From the NCBI GenBank assembly GCA_963969495.1, contig OZ018327.1, positions 37,205,912-37,269,911 of the forward strand: 64,000 bases of DNA, written 5' to 3'. The translations under genes and the position numbers were made by a program. The notes beneath the pieces were generated by a model. That model was given only the letters and a program-made list of their open reading frames with translations. It did no database searches and had not been told where the DNA came from. Below, in pieces: positions 1 to 11,236 of the stretch (its first letter is position 1; each line of letters opens with the position of its first letter). This stretch comes from Ceratothoa steindachneri (lineage: Eukaryota; Arthropoda; Malacostraca; Isopoda; Cymothoidae).

Positions 1-2
1 AA

Positions 3-746
3 TTGACCATTCTGTCCAATTGGGCCGAGAAATGGCAAATGAAGTTTAACATAGACAAATGTAGTGTACTTAGTATAGGTAGAAATAATCCATTGAATAG
101 TTATAAATTAAATGGGAGAATTTTAGGGAGGACTGATTGTGAGAGGGACTTGGGTATTTTGGTAAGTTCAGACCTTCGTCCTAGAAAGCAATGCCTAAAT
201 GCTAAGAATAAAGCTAATAGGATATTGGGATTCATTAGGAGGAGTGTAAGCAATAAGAGTGCTGAAGTCATTCTAAAACTGTATCTGGCGCTAGTTAGGC
301 CTCATCTAGACTATGCAGTACAATTTTGGTCACCATATTATAGGAAGGATATTGATTTGCTTGAGTCTGTGCAGAGAATGATGACAAAGATGATTGGTGG
401 GCTAAGGAACTTACCTTATGGTGAAAGGCTCAGAAAACTAAATCTACATACATTGGAAAGGAGAAGAGTCAGAGGGGAATTGATTGAAGTCTTCAAATGG
501 GTAAAAGGATATAATAAAAGGGATCTGGGTAAGGTTCTTATACTTAGTGAACATGACAGGACACGTAGCAATGGGTTTAAGCTTGATAAGTATAGGTTTA
601 GGAAGGAGATTGGGAGGAATTGGTTTACAAATCGTGTGGTAGATGAATGGAATAGGCTCACTAGACATGTGATAGAAGCCTCCTCTCTGGGTAGTTTTAA
701 GAATAGATTAGATAAATATATGGATGAAGCTGCTAGATGGGACTGA
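3..746 (+). CDS. CR1-like reverse transcriptase, C-terminal fragment
   Basis: This open frame of about 247 residues covers the thumb and C-terminal part of a CR1-clade LINE polyprotein. Recognisable blocks are WQMKFNIDKCSVLSIG near residue 11, ERDLGILVSSDLRP near 47, the LVRPHLDYAVQFWSPYYRKD block near 96-115 and the FTNRVVDEWNRL block near 209. These follow the palm domain in CR1 proteins. The endonuclease and catalytic FADD box lie before the window. No internal stop is visible, so this end is fairly young. In a whole copy it would nick DNA and copy the element RNA at the target. Confidence 0.8.
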   Translation: MTILSNWAEKWQMKFNIDKCSVLSIGRNNPLNSYKLNGRILGRTDCERDLGILVSSDLRPRKQCLNAKNKANRILGFIRRSVSNKSAEVILKLYLALVRPHLDYAVQFWSPYYRKDIDLLESVQRMMTKMIGGLRNLPYGERLRKLNLHTLERRRVRGELIEVFKWVKGYNKRDLGKVLILSEHDRTRSNGFKLDKYRFRKEIGRNWFTNRVVDEWNRLTRHVIEASSLGSFKNRLDKYMDEAARWD

Positions 747-987
747 CTTTTTTTTTATGTACATATGTATATATTTTTCTAAGGAGTGGGGAGATTATAT
801 TTTGCGGTTGCATGAATGGACATAATCCTCTGGATGCATTTTATGTATATTGTAGATTAGATCTGACAAACTCCTGTAAAGGGTGACAATGTTGATGACT
901 TTTCTCTGGTAAGAAATCTTTTGTGTGTTGACTGGAACAGGAGCTGCCAAGTGTAGGCCATGAATGGTCTTTTGCAGTCTCCTTCTT

Positions 988-1010
988 TTCTTATGTTCTT
1001 ATGTTCTTAT
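988..1010 (+). repeat. 3'-terminal octamer repeat of the CR1-like element
   Basis: Two full TTCTTATG units and one partial unit mark the element's 3' end. Confidence 0.7.
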
Positions 1011-1119
1011 TTAAATGTATAAAAGAAGGTAACAAAAATAGTAAAATGGGGAAAAATATATTGAAAAATAAAAATGACTCCGAATGAGGATAATAAAAAG
1101 CTATTTAGTAGGAAAGAAA

Positions 1120-2530
1120 AATTGATATCAAGCATTTCTGACATCATACTCCCCCCACCCCTATTATAATTCGCAAAATGATTACAGACGCTGACATGAT
1201 GTAGTTAAAGCATTCACCTCTGTAAACGGCAGAATATTATAACAATTAGGATCATCGTAGTATGGTCCATCCCTTGTGCTTACCCCCACACGAGCCGTCC
1301 CCTTAAATGTACTCCAAAAACGTGAAACATTTTGGAACACGGATGAAAAAACTACGGTTTATCGGCCGGGCCGATAATCTACATATTTACCTAAAGTACC
1401 TCTTTGCTGGTTCTGAGTCGTACTGGTCATACCTATTTTTAAAGGTGTTAACACTTGTTCGTAATCCTCGCATTGAAGAATTTATTTATCTTGGAGGTCC
1501 TGTACCGTAGTTTCTTCAACTTCAGGCTGTGACCTCTGGTCTCTGGGTAAATATGTAGATTGGCGGCTCGAACGATGGGACGTAAACTATTTCATCCGTG
1601 TTCCAATATGTTTCACGTTTTTGGAGTAAATTTAAGGGGATGGCTGTGCACCCCAGACCCCCCCCGATTTAATGAAACTCAGGATCATCGTAGTGTGGTC
1701 CGTCCCTTGTGCTTACCCCCACACGAGCCGTCCCCTTAAATGTACTCCAAAAATGTGAAACATTTTGGAACACAGACAAAAAAACTACGGTTTATCAGCC
1801 GGGATCGGCCGGGCCGATAATCTACATATTTACCCAAAGTACCTCTTTGCTGGTTCTGAGTCGTACTGGTCATACCTATTTTTAAAGGTGTTAACACTTG
1901 TTCGTAATCCTCGCATTGAAGAATTTATTTATCTTGGAGGTCCTGTACCGTAGTTTCTTCAACTTCAGGCTGTGACCTCTGGTCTCTGGGTAAATTTATA
2001 GATTAGCGACTCGAATGATGGGATGTACTATTTCATACTTGTTCCAAAATGTTTCATGTTTTTGGAGTACATTTAAAGGGACGGCTCGTATGGGGGTAAA
2101 TACAATGGGGCGACCATACTACGATGATCCTGAGTTTCATTAAATTGGGGAGGGGGGGGGTCTAGAGGCACAGTCCCCAGTATATAATCCTAATTGTTTA
2201 TAGACTAATATCCTAACGTTTACAGAGGTGAATGATTTAACCAAATGATTTAATCATTTTGCGAATTATAATGGGGGTGGGGGTGGGGTCTGATGTCAAA
2301 AGTGCATGAATATTCTGGCAGGGGTAAACCAAAATATTTACCAAAAAACCCACTTTTTGGTCCGAGTCGCTAATCTACATATTTACCAATGATTTAACCA
2401 AATCATTTCTGCCCCTTTAATCTTTTTGCGAATTATAATAGGGGTGGGATCTGACATCAGAAATGACTGAATTGAATTTTTGGTAAACATATAGATTGGC
2501 ACTTGGCCGAAAAAGTGGATTTTTGTTTGT
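1120..2530. mobile_element. Palindromic foldback element
   Basis: Sequence near 1125-1245 (a TCTGACATCA block, a C-rich run, then ATTCGCAAAATGATT) returns as its reverse complement near 2215-2300 and again near 2400-2470. Inside are two head-to-tail hairpin modules: a forward block at ~1247-1510 is mirrored at ~1511-1660, and the pair is repeated at ~1683-1953 and ~1985-2130. I see no transposase, so this is a non-autonomous foldback/MITE-like element. Short open frames at 1307-1510 and 1765-1953 are by-products of the repeated arms. Confidence 0.75.
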
Positions 2531-3253
2531 TTATATTGTAAAATGACACTCAGTTTGCAGTTCTGTAAAAAGTCACTTATCCAGCTCAACAGAGGATTAC
2601 CAATGCCAATATGTGACAGTTTGGGTATGAGCAAGTTAAGGTTTATAACATCAAATGCCTCGCTGAAATTGAAATACAGGACATCAATAACAGTATCAAA
2701 ATCAAGGTATTTACTAACATAATCATGGGCAAACAATAGCTGATCAGTCACTGATAAACTTGCATGAAAACCACAATGAAAATTTGATAGCAGAGAGTTA
2801 ATGTCCAAGTAGTCATAAAGCTGCAAAATTATTATTCTTTCAAAGAGTTTTAGAACAGATTGATGTCAGGATTATAGGCCGGTAGTTTGAAGGATCCGAA
2901 TGAATGCCCTTCTTAAACAGTGGTAAAACATGTGCAACATTCCAAGCAGAGCGAACTTGAATTGAATAAATGCTTTTATTAAAGATAAGGAGCAAGGGAT
3001 AACATAAAGAAGAACAATTCCTGAAAACCAATGAAGGAAGATTATCAGGACCACAACTAGAAGAAAGTTTCAAATGACTAACTGCTTTTAGAATATTATT
3101 AATAGATATATCTTTGAATACAAATTCAGAGTGGGAACTTTGATGTGGAAAGGGATTGATTGACCTGCACATTATCCACAAAGACAGAAGAGAAATACTC
3201 CGCAAGGTGATTAGCCATGGAGCCATTATCATAGATAAATTGGATTTTAGCAA
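2530..3253 (-). pseudogene. Non-LTR reverse transcriptase remnant
   Basis: On the minus strand, 3253-2840 reads as finger/palm sequence with SSSCGPDNLPSLVF, a WNVAHVLPLFKKG box and DPSNYRPIILTSI. After a frame change, 2826-2530 continues with QHGF-like sequence and a degenerate motif A (LYFNFSEAFDVIN in place of the usual LDFSKAFD). The second catalytic box is missing because the sequence stops at the edge of the foldback element near 2530. It is a dead fragment of a jockey/CR1-group LINE, in opposite orientation to its CR1-like neighbours. Confidence 0.7.
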
Positions 3254-3254
3254 G

Positions 3255-3500
3255 TTATTTGAGTTGGAAGGTAGTAATAGGACTAGGGGTCACCACTTAG
3301 AAATTAAAAAACAGGTGAAGGTTGGATGTTAGAAAATATTTTTTCACCAATAAAGTGGTAGATTATCTGAGATGGTAGACAGTCCAAACTTGAATGTTTT
3401 TAAATGCTGATTAGATGATTATATGGGGAGGGAAGGTCAACTTTGGGTCGGTATTCTGGACTCATTCCTGTGGATGCAGTTTTTTATTATTATATATTAC
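3255..3500 (+). mobile_element. CR1-like element, decayed 3' tail
   Basis: Translation in mixed frames recovers the CR1 C-terminal signature (a KIFFTNKVVD-like block near 3335-3365, then NVFK...LDDYM near 3395-3425) and a short 3' tail ending near 3500. Several frame breaks are present. A different copy starts right after it. Confidence 0.55.
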
Positions 3501-3504
3501 GATT

Positions 3505-5035
3505 GATTTGGAATTTGACGAGGAAGAAATGTAGGAAACCATTATGGTGGAATCAAGAAATAGCTAATAAAGTTTCAGAGAAAAAAAGGGCATACCAGAG
3601 ATTATAAAGTGAGAGTAGTTTAGATAATTTAAACCATTATAGGTCAACCAGAAATGAACTAAATAAGATTATTAAGAAGACCAAAAGGACAGCAGAAATT
3701 AATTTAGCTAAAAATAATAATAAAGATCCTAAAAAATTCTTTAGCTATTATAGAATCAATAATAAATCTAACAGTGATAAAATAGGGCCTATTAAATATG
3801 AAGGGGTTTTGAAAGAATCTGATGAGGAAATAGTAGAGGTCCTTAATGATCATTTTGCTTCAGTATTCACAGAAGAGAAACCAGTTAGATTAATTGATGA
3901 TAATTCTAGGTCAAGGGAAGTAGTGATAAATTCTATTAATATAGACAGAGAAGAAATTAAAGGGCTTATAATGCAGTTAAATACTAGTGAGGCATCTGGC
4001 CCTGACAACATTCATTCTAGGATACTCAAAGAAGATGTAGAAAGTATTGCAGTAGCTCTTGAGAAGATATTTATTAGATCACTAGTCTGGAGAAATACCA
4101 AATGATTGGAAATTGGCAAATGTAGTGCCAATTTTTAAAAAGGGAAGCAAAGAGGATCCAAATAACTTTAGACTGGTAAGCTTAACTTCTATAGTCTGTA
4201 AAATTCTTGAGAGGATGGTTAAGAAGGGAATTTCTGATCATCTAGAGAGTAGCAGGTTAATTAATGATGCTCAGCATGGTTTTAGAAAAGGTAGATCGTG
4301 TTTAACTAATTTACTGGATTTTATGGATTATGTAACTAAAGAATTAGAGAGGGGTGAGAAAGTTGATGTTATCTACTTAGATTTCAGCAAAGCTTTTGAT
4401 AAGGTTCCACATAGAAGACTAGTTCATAAATTAAAGCTGCATGTGATATGTGGGAACGTTTTAAATTGGATAACTGAATGGCTGAAAAATAGGAAACAGA
4501 GAGCTGTACTGAATGGAGTGAGGTCAGAGTGGAGGAATGTTACCTGTGGCGTACCTCAGGGATCAGTTTTAGGCCCTTTATTATTTATAATCTATGTAAA
4601 TGATCTTGGGCAAGGTGTAAATAGCAGTGTCAATTTTTGCTGATGACACTAAATTGGCAGCTGTAGTCAAAGAGGTTGAGGGTAGCTTTAAAGTGCAGGG
4701 TGACTTAGATAAGTTGTTAGCTTGGGCTCAGAAGTGGCAGATGACTTTTAACCTTAATAAATGCAGTTATTAACATGGGGAGAGATAATAGGGAATTTAG
4801 CTATGAGATGGATGGGTATTGGCTTAATTCAGTTGAAGATGAGAAGGACTTAGGAGTAGTAGTAGATAGGTCACTGAAATTTTCAAAGCAGTGTATTGAG
4901 GCAAAAAATAGAGCAAATAGGGTGCTAGGTTACATTAAAAGAAATGTTAGCTACAAGAGTAAGGAGGTTATCCTTAAACTATACAACTCTTATGTCAGGC
5001 CACATTTAGAGTACTGTATTCAGATCACACATACT
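3505..5035 (+). pseudogene. CR1-like endonuclease tail and reverse transcriptase, frameshifted
   Basis: The order is a PLWWNQEI linker after the endonuclease (~3540), EASGPDNIHSRIL (~3990), the NVVPIFKKGSKEDPNNFR block (~4116), QHGFRKGRSCLTN (~4270), motif A VIYLDFSKAFDKVPHR (~4365) and VPQGSVLGPLLF (~4550). The FADD catalytic box follows at 4636-4647 but in another frame from the preceding ORF. The C-terminal block resumes at 4775 and stops abruptly at YVRPHLEYCIQ (~5030). Breaks occur near 3608, 4105, 4630 and 4770. All catalytic residues of the palm are still readable, so decay looks moderate. Confidence 0.8.
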
Positions 5036-5480
5036 GGAGGGTTGTGCTGTAGCCGTAGTTGTATTGTCAGCACTTGTCACTATGTCATCCACTGGTAATT
5101 TGATGAGGACTTTTTTGATCAGCTTGTGATCCGATAGATCTGATTCTGCTACTTCATATGAGTGCATGATATTATGGTTATTGCCAAGAACTATGTCCAG
5201 AATGTTTCCTCCTCTTGTTGGCATTGTGATGAACTGTGTTAAGTGCTCTTCAATGACTGCAATTAAGTCTTCCGCTTTTCTTCTATTGACTGCAGTTCCT
5301 CCAACAACTGTTAGTCATGACCAGCAGACCTGTGGGAAGTTAAAATCACCCATTATTAGAACTTGCGTAGATGGGCTAGGCAGTTCATTTAGTAGTGCCC
5401 GAATTATATTTATCATATCTAAATTTTCCTGCCTCAGTATTGGGGGGGGGAGGGCGATAAATATTAATTAGCAATAGATT
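5036..5480 (-). pseudogene. CR1-like AP endonuclease domain fragment, reverse orientation
   Basis: Read on the minus strand from 5480, the sequence gives a NIYRPP strand, GDFNFPQ (~5335-5355), RGGNILDIVLGNN and the SDLSDHKLI box (~5125-5150). These are the strands and catalytic Asp/Asn/His motifs of the LINE endonuclease. It joins the plus-strand RT fragment at about 5035, so two pieces of CR1-like LINEs meet head to head. An in-frame stop follows GDFNFPQVCWS. Confidence 0.75.
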
Positions 5481-5561
5481 AAGGTTTCTTAAATGCACGT
5501 AATCAGCTCAGTGGTACCATTGGAGAAGGTGGACAGTATCTTTGTATTGGTTGCCAATTCA

Positions 5562-6611
5562 TTTGCTACCGGTAATTTATCGATAAATTAAATTTAATTA
5601 ACACGTATTTACTGATACCTTTTTATCGGTAATTTAATATAACTATGATTATTTAAATTTACACTCAATAAACAATTTTCTTTCATATTTACGAAAGAAG
5701 TTAATTGTGATAGAAAACATTTCAATTTAAAAGAGGAATTAGGACCATGTTTAGTTGTGCTGTGTGTGCTATGTGTTGTTCTTTGAGAAACGAGTGTTAT
5801 GTATGGATTGATCTAGTAAATCACTGGTAATATATTTCATACTCATTGTACTATGTGTTGATAATAATAATTATCTTCTAAAATGCTGCAGAAGTTCATA
5901 AACTTCACAACAAACATGATGTTGTTACATTAATTTACTAGTTGATTCTAAGTAGGCTAGTTCTAATAAATATTAATACCGCCACGTATTCAAGCATTTT
6001 CTTCAGCAGGATTTTTTATAACAAAGATTCAATCCAGTCTCTCTCCTGCCACTATTAATGGCTTATGTTTCTTGAAATCTTACTTCTTAAGCATAATAAG
6101 CAAAACTAAGCATCGCTGCCATATTCATAATTTCAAAAGATATCATTTAAATTTTTATCCTAAGTTTTTGAAATTTGCTTTTTAGATAAGGATAAAATTT
6201 ACGTCTTTTTGAAAAGTTATGCTTCCTATATAATTTTTTAATAAGAATTAAAGGGTGAGAATGTTGATGACTTTTCTCTGGTAAGAAATCTTTTGTGTGT
6301 TGACTGGAACAGGAGCTGCCAGGTGTAGGCCATGAATGGTCTTTTGCAGTCTCCTTCTTTTCTTATGTTTTTTTTTTTTAAAAACAAAAGTAAATAATAT
6401 CTTATGCTTTCAAAATATAATTATTTTTAAATGAGGAGAATATTACTTTCTTATGCTATACATTCTAAATAAAGATAAAACACTTTTATTGGTTATAAAA
6501 ACTCGTAATGGCAAAGGATCTCATTAAAAAGTTCTATATACATATGATTTTTAAAATTTCTAATTCAGTTAATTTAACTATAAATTTATCGGGAATTTAC
6601 CGGTAATCAAA
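5562..6611. mobile_element. Non-autonomous DNA element with ~40-bp terminal inverted repeats
   Basis: The left end at 5562-5602 (contains TACCGGTAATTTATCGATAA) matches the reverse complement of 6568-6611 with few mismatches. The ~1-kb interior is AT-rich and has no long reading frame. It contains a stranded CR1-like 3' UTR (6251-6372), so the DNA element is older than that insertion. I could not identify a target duplication or family. Confidence 0.6.
6251..6372 (+). repeat. CR1-like 3' UTR fragment, 5'-truncated insertion
   Basis: This ~120-bp block is nearly identical to 880-1003, the 3' UTR of the element at the window start, and ends in the same TTCTTATG before a T-run. It is an extreme 5' truncation. 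Confidence 0.85.
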
Positions 6612-7150
6612 AATTTTCTTACGAATTATCCAATTAATAATTTATTACAGGATCTAGATATGACTGAGCAATTCATATTTGCCATATTTCTACATAAATT
6701 AATTTTCTTCTTGTGCTCTTTAAAACAATCTATTTGATTATTTATAGTTACCCCCAGATATTTTTATGCTTTCCACAACCTTAATATCACTTATTTTTTC
6801 AGTTTTCTTTCATCAAAAATTATACATTTACTCTTTCTTTATTAATATTCAATCCAAAGTCCACTGCCACTCTCACCAATACCTCTACTAACTGCTCCAT
6901 CTACCGGAAGGTGGGGCAAAAATGGAAAATAATAAATTTTCTATTCTCTTCGACAAGCAGGGGCGACATTTGAAAAGGCCAATCAGAAGATGGTTTTTTG
7001 GCTATCTGAGAGAACGCTTATTTTAAGTGAGAAGAGCTCCTTCCGAGGGCTTTGAGGAAGACTGTGTTTGCCAGTGATAGCCTTTTAACCGCATAATTAA
7101 TTGCGTTACTGCAATAATTTTTTTCACATATAAAGATGTTTCATCACCAC
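6612..7150. other. AT-rich stretch without recognisable genes
   Basis: Only short chance frames are present. A GC-richer patch around 6900-7030 has no clear identity. Confidence 0.5.
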
Positions 7151-7159
7151 TATATAATT

Positions 7160-7610
7160 TTGATATGCTGGTTATTACATTCGGTTCTCATTTATATTTT
7201 ATTAGGGCTTGTATAAGTTTCCTCCTATTGACTGAGTCAAAACCCTTTGTGAAGTCAATAGCTGTCAATACTAACTCAACTTTTCTTCTTTTACCATCTT
7301 CGATACAGTAATTTAGCAAAAATAAATTATTTTCCAGTATTCTTCCTACTGTAAATCCTGCTTGTAATTCAATTACTTCATTATTGGTTATTAAATGTTA
7401 AATAATTTTTTCTGTTAATAGACTTGTGTATAGTTTATAACCTGGGTTTGTTAAGGCAATGAGTCTAAAATCTTTTACTTTTAGTTTATTTGTTTTTGGT
7501 ATTAACACTGTTTTAGATTCTTTCCAGTTTTTATGCCATCAGGTCCAGGTTGTTTGTTATTCTTCATTTCCTTAACTGTGCCTTAATTTATTGTGTGAAT
7601 GTTATGGTTT
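7160..7610 (-). pseudogene. Non-LTR reverse transcriptase remnant of another family
   Basis: Minus-strand translation in shifting frames gives LPGPDGIK (~7530-7555), a LTNPGYKLYTSLLTEKI block (~7415-7465), an LQAGF-like box and motif A AIDFTKGFDSVN (7227-7262). The wording differs from the CR1-like and RNase H-bearing LINEs elsewhere in the window. Frames are broken in several places and the catalytic YxDD box is not seen. Confidence 0.55.
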
Positions 7611-7689
7611 TCATTTTCTTTATGCTCCTCTCTTTGATTTCTCCTTGTGTAATGTCAAAATGTTCCCTTATCTAAGCCTTTAATAAAGG

Positions 7690-8640
7690 GGGTATTGAAT
7701 CTCGACCAATCAAAAATTATTCAGGTATCAATGGATGGCCTGAACATTAACCATAAGTTTCTGAGGCTGTTGAATGCTGAAAGAAGTGGCAATTCTCCTC
7801 CTCTACTTGATTGCAGCACGTGCTCATTGCATGTAGTTTCTGGCAGCCTTAAGTTTGCTGATGAGAACATTTTTTTGAATATTGGCAAATTTTTGTCTGC
7901 ATTATATTATGTTTTCAAAGATTCTCCAATGAGATGAACATTGTTTTTGCAATCAAATGAAGTTCATCAATCTGATTTCCCCATGAAACTTTGTTCAACC
8001 AGACAGGTAGAAAACACGAGTTGCACGAAGGGCAATTAGTCTTCTCCCCAAAGTCAAGATGTTTGTTGAAACAATCAAGAATACTCACAAAGAACCAAAA
8101 AGTGCATCATATGTCACGATGAAAGAGGCTCTGTGCGATAAGCTTCTATCTGCTAAGATTGCTTTTGTTCTGAAGATTTTATCAGAATTGGAAGGATTTC
8201 TGGTCCGGTATCAAACTGATTTCCCAATGATACCATTCCTTTACGAGGATTTGTGTGCCATGCTGTCGACTCTCTTGCTACATTTTATCAAGAAAGATTT
8301 AGTTGAGAAATCTTTCAAGTAGGTGAGTTGTCTGCATTTAACCAATCCATCTCACCAATTAATTACCTGCTGAAAAAGTGGATCTCGGCTTTGCTGTTAA
8401 AGAAGAGATTAGAAAAGTTCAAGAACATTTGACCAACACTGATATTCTTCAGTTTCGGAAGGAAGCAGTGAACTTCTTTGTAGCTTTATTAAAAAAATCA
8501 ATGAGAGGAGCCCTCTTAAGTATTTGGTTGTTAAAGGCTTCAGCTGTTTGAATCCAAATATGATGTTGAATACATCCAAGTACGAGGCCAGGATTGAGAT
8601 GCTTCTGAGAAAACTTGTCTATAGAAAAACTGGCCTATTA
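7690..8640 (+). pseudogene. Decayed hAT-like transposase-related gene
   Basis: Open pieces at 7695-7937 and 8059-8322, plus in-between and downstream sequence in other frames, match a protein type I recognise from many animal genomes. The blocks run VSMDGLNINHKFL, CSLHVVSGSLK, FKDSPMR, a degenerate TRQVEN, KLLSAKIAFVL, FLVRYQTDFPMIPFLYEDL and an FRKEAVNFFVALLKK segment near 8450-8500. This is the central and C-terminal region of a hAT-superfamily-like transposase or a gene derived from one. Stops and shifts near 7935, 8040, 8320 and 8500 mean it cannot be expressed as one protein. The family name is from memory and not verified. Confidence 0.5.
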
Positions 8641-8847
8641 TTCATTGAAATTATAATGTTAAGTTATTTACTAATAGATTTAGATTAGTCAACATGAATG
8701 CATCACTGTTTAATAGCAATTAATATTGAAGAAATGGATTTTAAGTTTAATTGTTTATATGTGTGAAATGAAGGCCTGCTCAGGTGTCATTTAGAACAGC
8801 TGATGCAATTCTAAGATGTTGGAGCTTTGTTCAGCAGTGCTTGTCAA

Positions 8848-9080
8848 GTTGGCATGTTTGTACAAACTTGGTACCTTTTTGCCATAAAGAAACACATTTG
8901 ATACTACCATGATTCATACAAATTTGCTACGTTTTTGCTGCAAAAAACATGTTTGATGCCATGATTCGTACAAATTTGGTACATTTTTGCTGCAAAGAAA
9001 CACTGATACCATTTTACTTTTGTTTTAATCAGATTTGGTACAATTTTACCAAATTTGTTACGTTTTCAGAGTAAGTTTTG
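8848..9080. repeat. Short tandem array, ~55-65-bp units
   Basis: Three to four diverged units share the core ACAAATTTGGTACnTTTTTG followed by CTGCAAA and GAAACAC. Units have drifted in length. Confidence 0.6.
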
Positions 9081-10320
9081 GTACTATTGCTAAAATTCTT
9101 TCAGCGGTGGGCAGCCCTGTTGTCAGTTGACTATCAGCCACTATAGATGTAAGTTATGCTGCACGCACTTCCTACTCCCACCCTATGTTAAATATTGAGT
9201 AACAATATCATAATAGCTGAATATTATTAGTATTCAATACATTAGTTGTTATTAGCTGACATCAAATTAGTCTGATTTGAATTACAATTTCCAAATAACT
9301 GTGCATTATTCGCTATCAAAGATCTAAATTTACTTGGTTGTGACGACTGATGATACCAAACTTCCAGCATAAGGGCCTATATCAGAAGATTAGTTATTAG
9401 CACATACTATGTAAACTTAGGCACAATGTTCATCTTAGATTGATTTGTTTACTATATTCTATTTAGTTTATGTAACAACTAACTTTTAATTATTATTGAA
9501 GTATCGAGTATTATTACACAGAAGGAATTATGAATCGATGGTACGTATTATCATTTCCGTGTTAAAAAGGAAAGTTTCATTTCAAATACATTTCATTTAT
9601 ACCAAATAATAAATGGAGTTGTTTGGATAAATAAATAATCCTAGTTTACTTGTATTTTTATTCTTTCCTACATTATGGCTAAATTCTTAATTTGTTATAT
9701 CATATAATTAATATATTTTGTGAAGGAATCGGAATTGCAATTCTTTTTGGACTCGTCCCATCTCTAGTGTGGTGACTTTTTGATCACCCTGTATATTAGG
9801 GTTAAATTAGTATCAGCATTGGTAATATCTATTTCTTGAATCAGTGCAATAAAGCATTTTTTACCTCCAAGGCTTATGGCATCTTAGCACTGGCAAATAT
9901 TAGCTTTACATATTGGAAAATACTACTTTCAAGTGCTAATAACTTGAAAAGGTGTTTGGTGCACAAAATGATTCAGATATGCTTATAGAATAGATCAAAA
10001 GTAATTAAAAACTCCCCTCAAGTTCTTCATCTCTAGAATTACCCTAATATTTTTATTTTGAGTTGATTAAAAAGAATTAGTATGTGGGGCTCCCACTAAA
10101 AAGGTGTGATTCTACCAGTTTGTGAAATGAACTGGTAATTTGAAAATTGAAGAAAAATAGAGAGGATTAAAAAATAAGTGAGAAGTAACCCAAACAAAAA
10201 TAAAATGGGGACACATAATGTATGTCTGTAAATAGCAGAATTTTATACCAAAAAGAATTATTGCCAAATACAAACAAATATAGCAATTTAACAGATGACA
10301 AAATAATACCTCCAAAATCC
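9081..10320. other. AT-rich DNA without recognisable genes
   Basis: No open frame worth calling. A CAGCGGTGGGCAGCC block near 9103 and a GACTCGTCCCATCTCTAG block near 9750 look like weak hAT-type termini but lack a convincing target duplication. Confidence 0.45.
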
Positions 10321-10334
10321 TGCTTGAAAATTAT

Positions 10335-10480
10335 CAGGTAACAGTTGGTGCCTCTGGTTCTGCCTATGATGCAACTGGGGGGGGGGGTAATGCCCTTGCT
10401 CTCAAAGATTCCACAGCACAGGGAGTATTGCTTGCAGCCTTTTTGGAGCATACATCGTGTCATGCTGGGTTTGTGCTAGT
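10335..10480 (+). repeat. Fragment of the RNase H-bearing LINE (ORF2 linker before RNase H)
   Basis: The stretch from GGTGCCTCTGGTTCTGCC to TTTTTGGAGCATACATCGTG parallels 20510-20650 of copy B with about 20-25% difference and a G-run in place of the GGAGGGTACC region. It is an isolated old fragment. Confidence 0.6.
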
Positions 10481-11236
10481 TTTCAGTTCAAAATGGCAGA
10501 TATTTGTGACAGAGGTCAGACATCTGTAGGAATACTATGGCGGCATTGATGCAACAATTAAATTTTACCAAAGAGACTAATAAATAATAGGTTTTTGAAT
10601 GGTGTGGTACTAAGGCTCAGTTTGATTTAATGCTAATGAGATAGAGATGCCATAAATGTGTTGATTCAGAAACAAAAAGGAGCATATGTTGCTTTTAGGT
10701 TCTCATTTTACGATTCTATCTTGGAAAAGAGTGCTTTCAGGTGGTAATTGCTCAGAAAAGTTTCCACACTGAATAGAAATGCCTAGATAATAGATTGAAA
10801 ATAATCTGTTTTCATAAATGGTAGAGACATATTGTCTGGGGATCTCTTCCATAATCCGAGGTATGGATAACTTAACTTACATCTCATCTTATCCTGCCCC
10901 TCCCTTGGTATCTAAACTTATGACCTCAGGAAAAGACCACACAGTGGGATCATTCCTGATTGCTGCTAAGTTTGACTGGTTGCAGCCATGGGTTTGGCAC
11001 AAGAGGATGGACTCCTTCAGGGGCGCCTTTGATGTAAAATACAGTAGATTTTTTGCATTCTTGGACTTGAGGTTGAAAGAGTTGGTAAATTTGATTCAAT
11101 AATAGTAATAGTAAGAGGTGTAGGGTAATCTAGATTACCCTGCATTTTATTAACCATTTTCTACCTTTAGTCATTGAGCATCCTCAGTAACTGAAGATTC
11201 CCTTGGTTTCTCTTCCCATCCTTAGGGTAGTTTTGG
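10481..11236. other. No recognisable gene
   Basis: An open frame at 10818-11102 has no family resemblance and no supporting context. A 20-bp perfect palindrome lies at 11122-11141. Confidence 0.4.

Larger units (their letters stand above)
1..1012 (+). mobile_element. CR1-like non-LTR retrotransposon, 3' part cut by the window edge
   Basis: The body is the reverse-transcriptase C-terminal region (positions 3-746), followed by a ~240-bp 3' UTR. The UTR ends in short tandem octamers TTCTTATG (988-1010), the kind of 3' terminus CR1 elements use instead of a poly(A) tail. The same 3' UTR recurs as a lone fragment at 6251-6372, so this is a repeat family and not a host gene. Confidence 0.8.

Noticed and set aside
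1307..1953. Two nearly identical small proteins (67 and 62 codons)
   Set aside because: Both arise from duplicated arms of the foldback element; no conserved domain and no independent support.
9103..9770. Possible hAT element with CAGCGGTGGGC and CTAGAGATGGGACGAG ends
   Set aside because: The ends match only loosely and the 8-bp flanks do not agree, so no element is called.
10818..11102. 94-codon open frame
   Set aside because: No domain, no neighbours to support it, composition like surrounding non-coding DNA.
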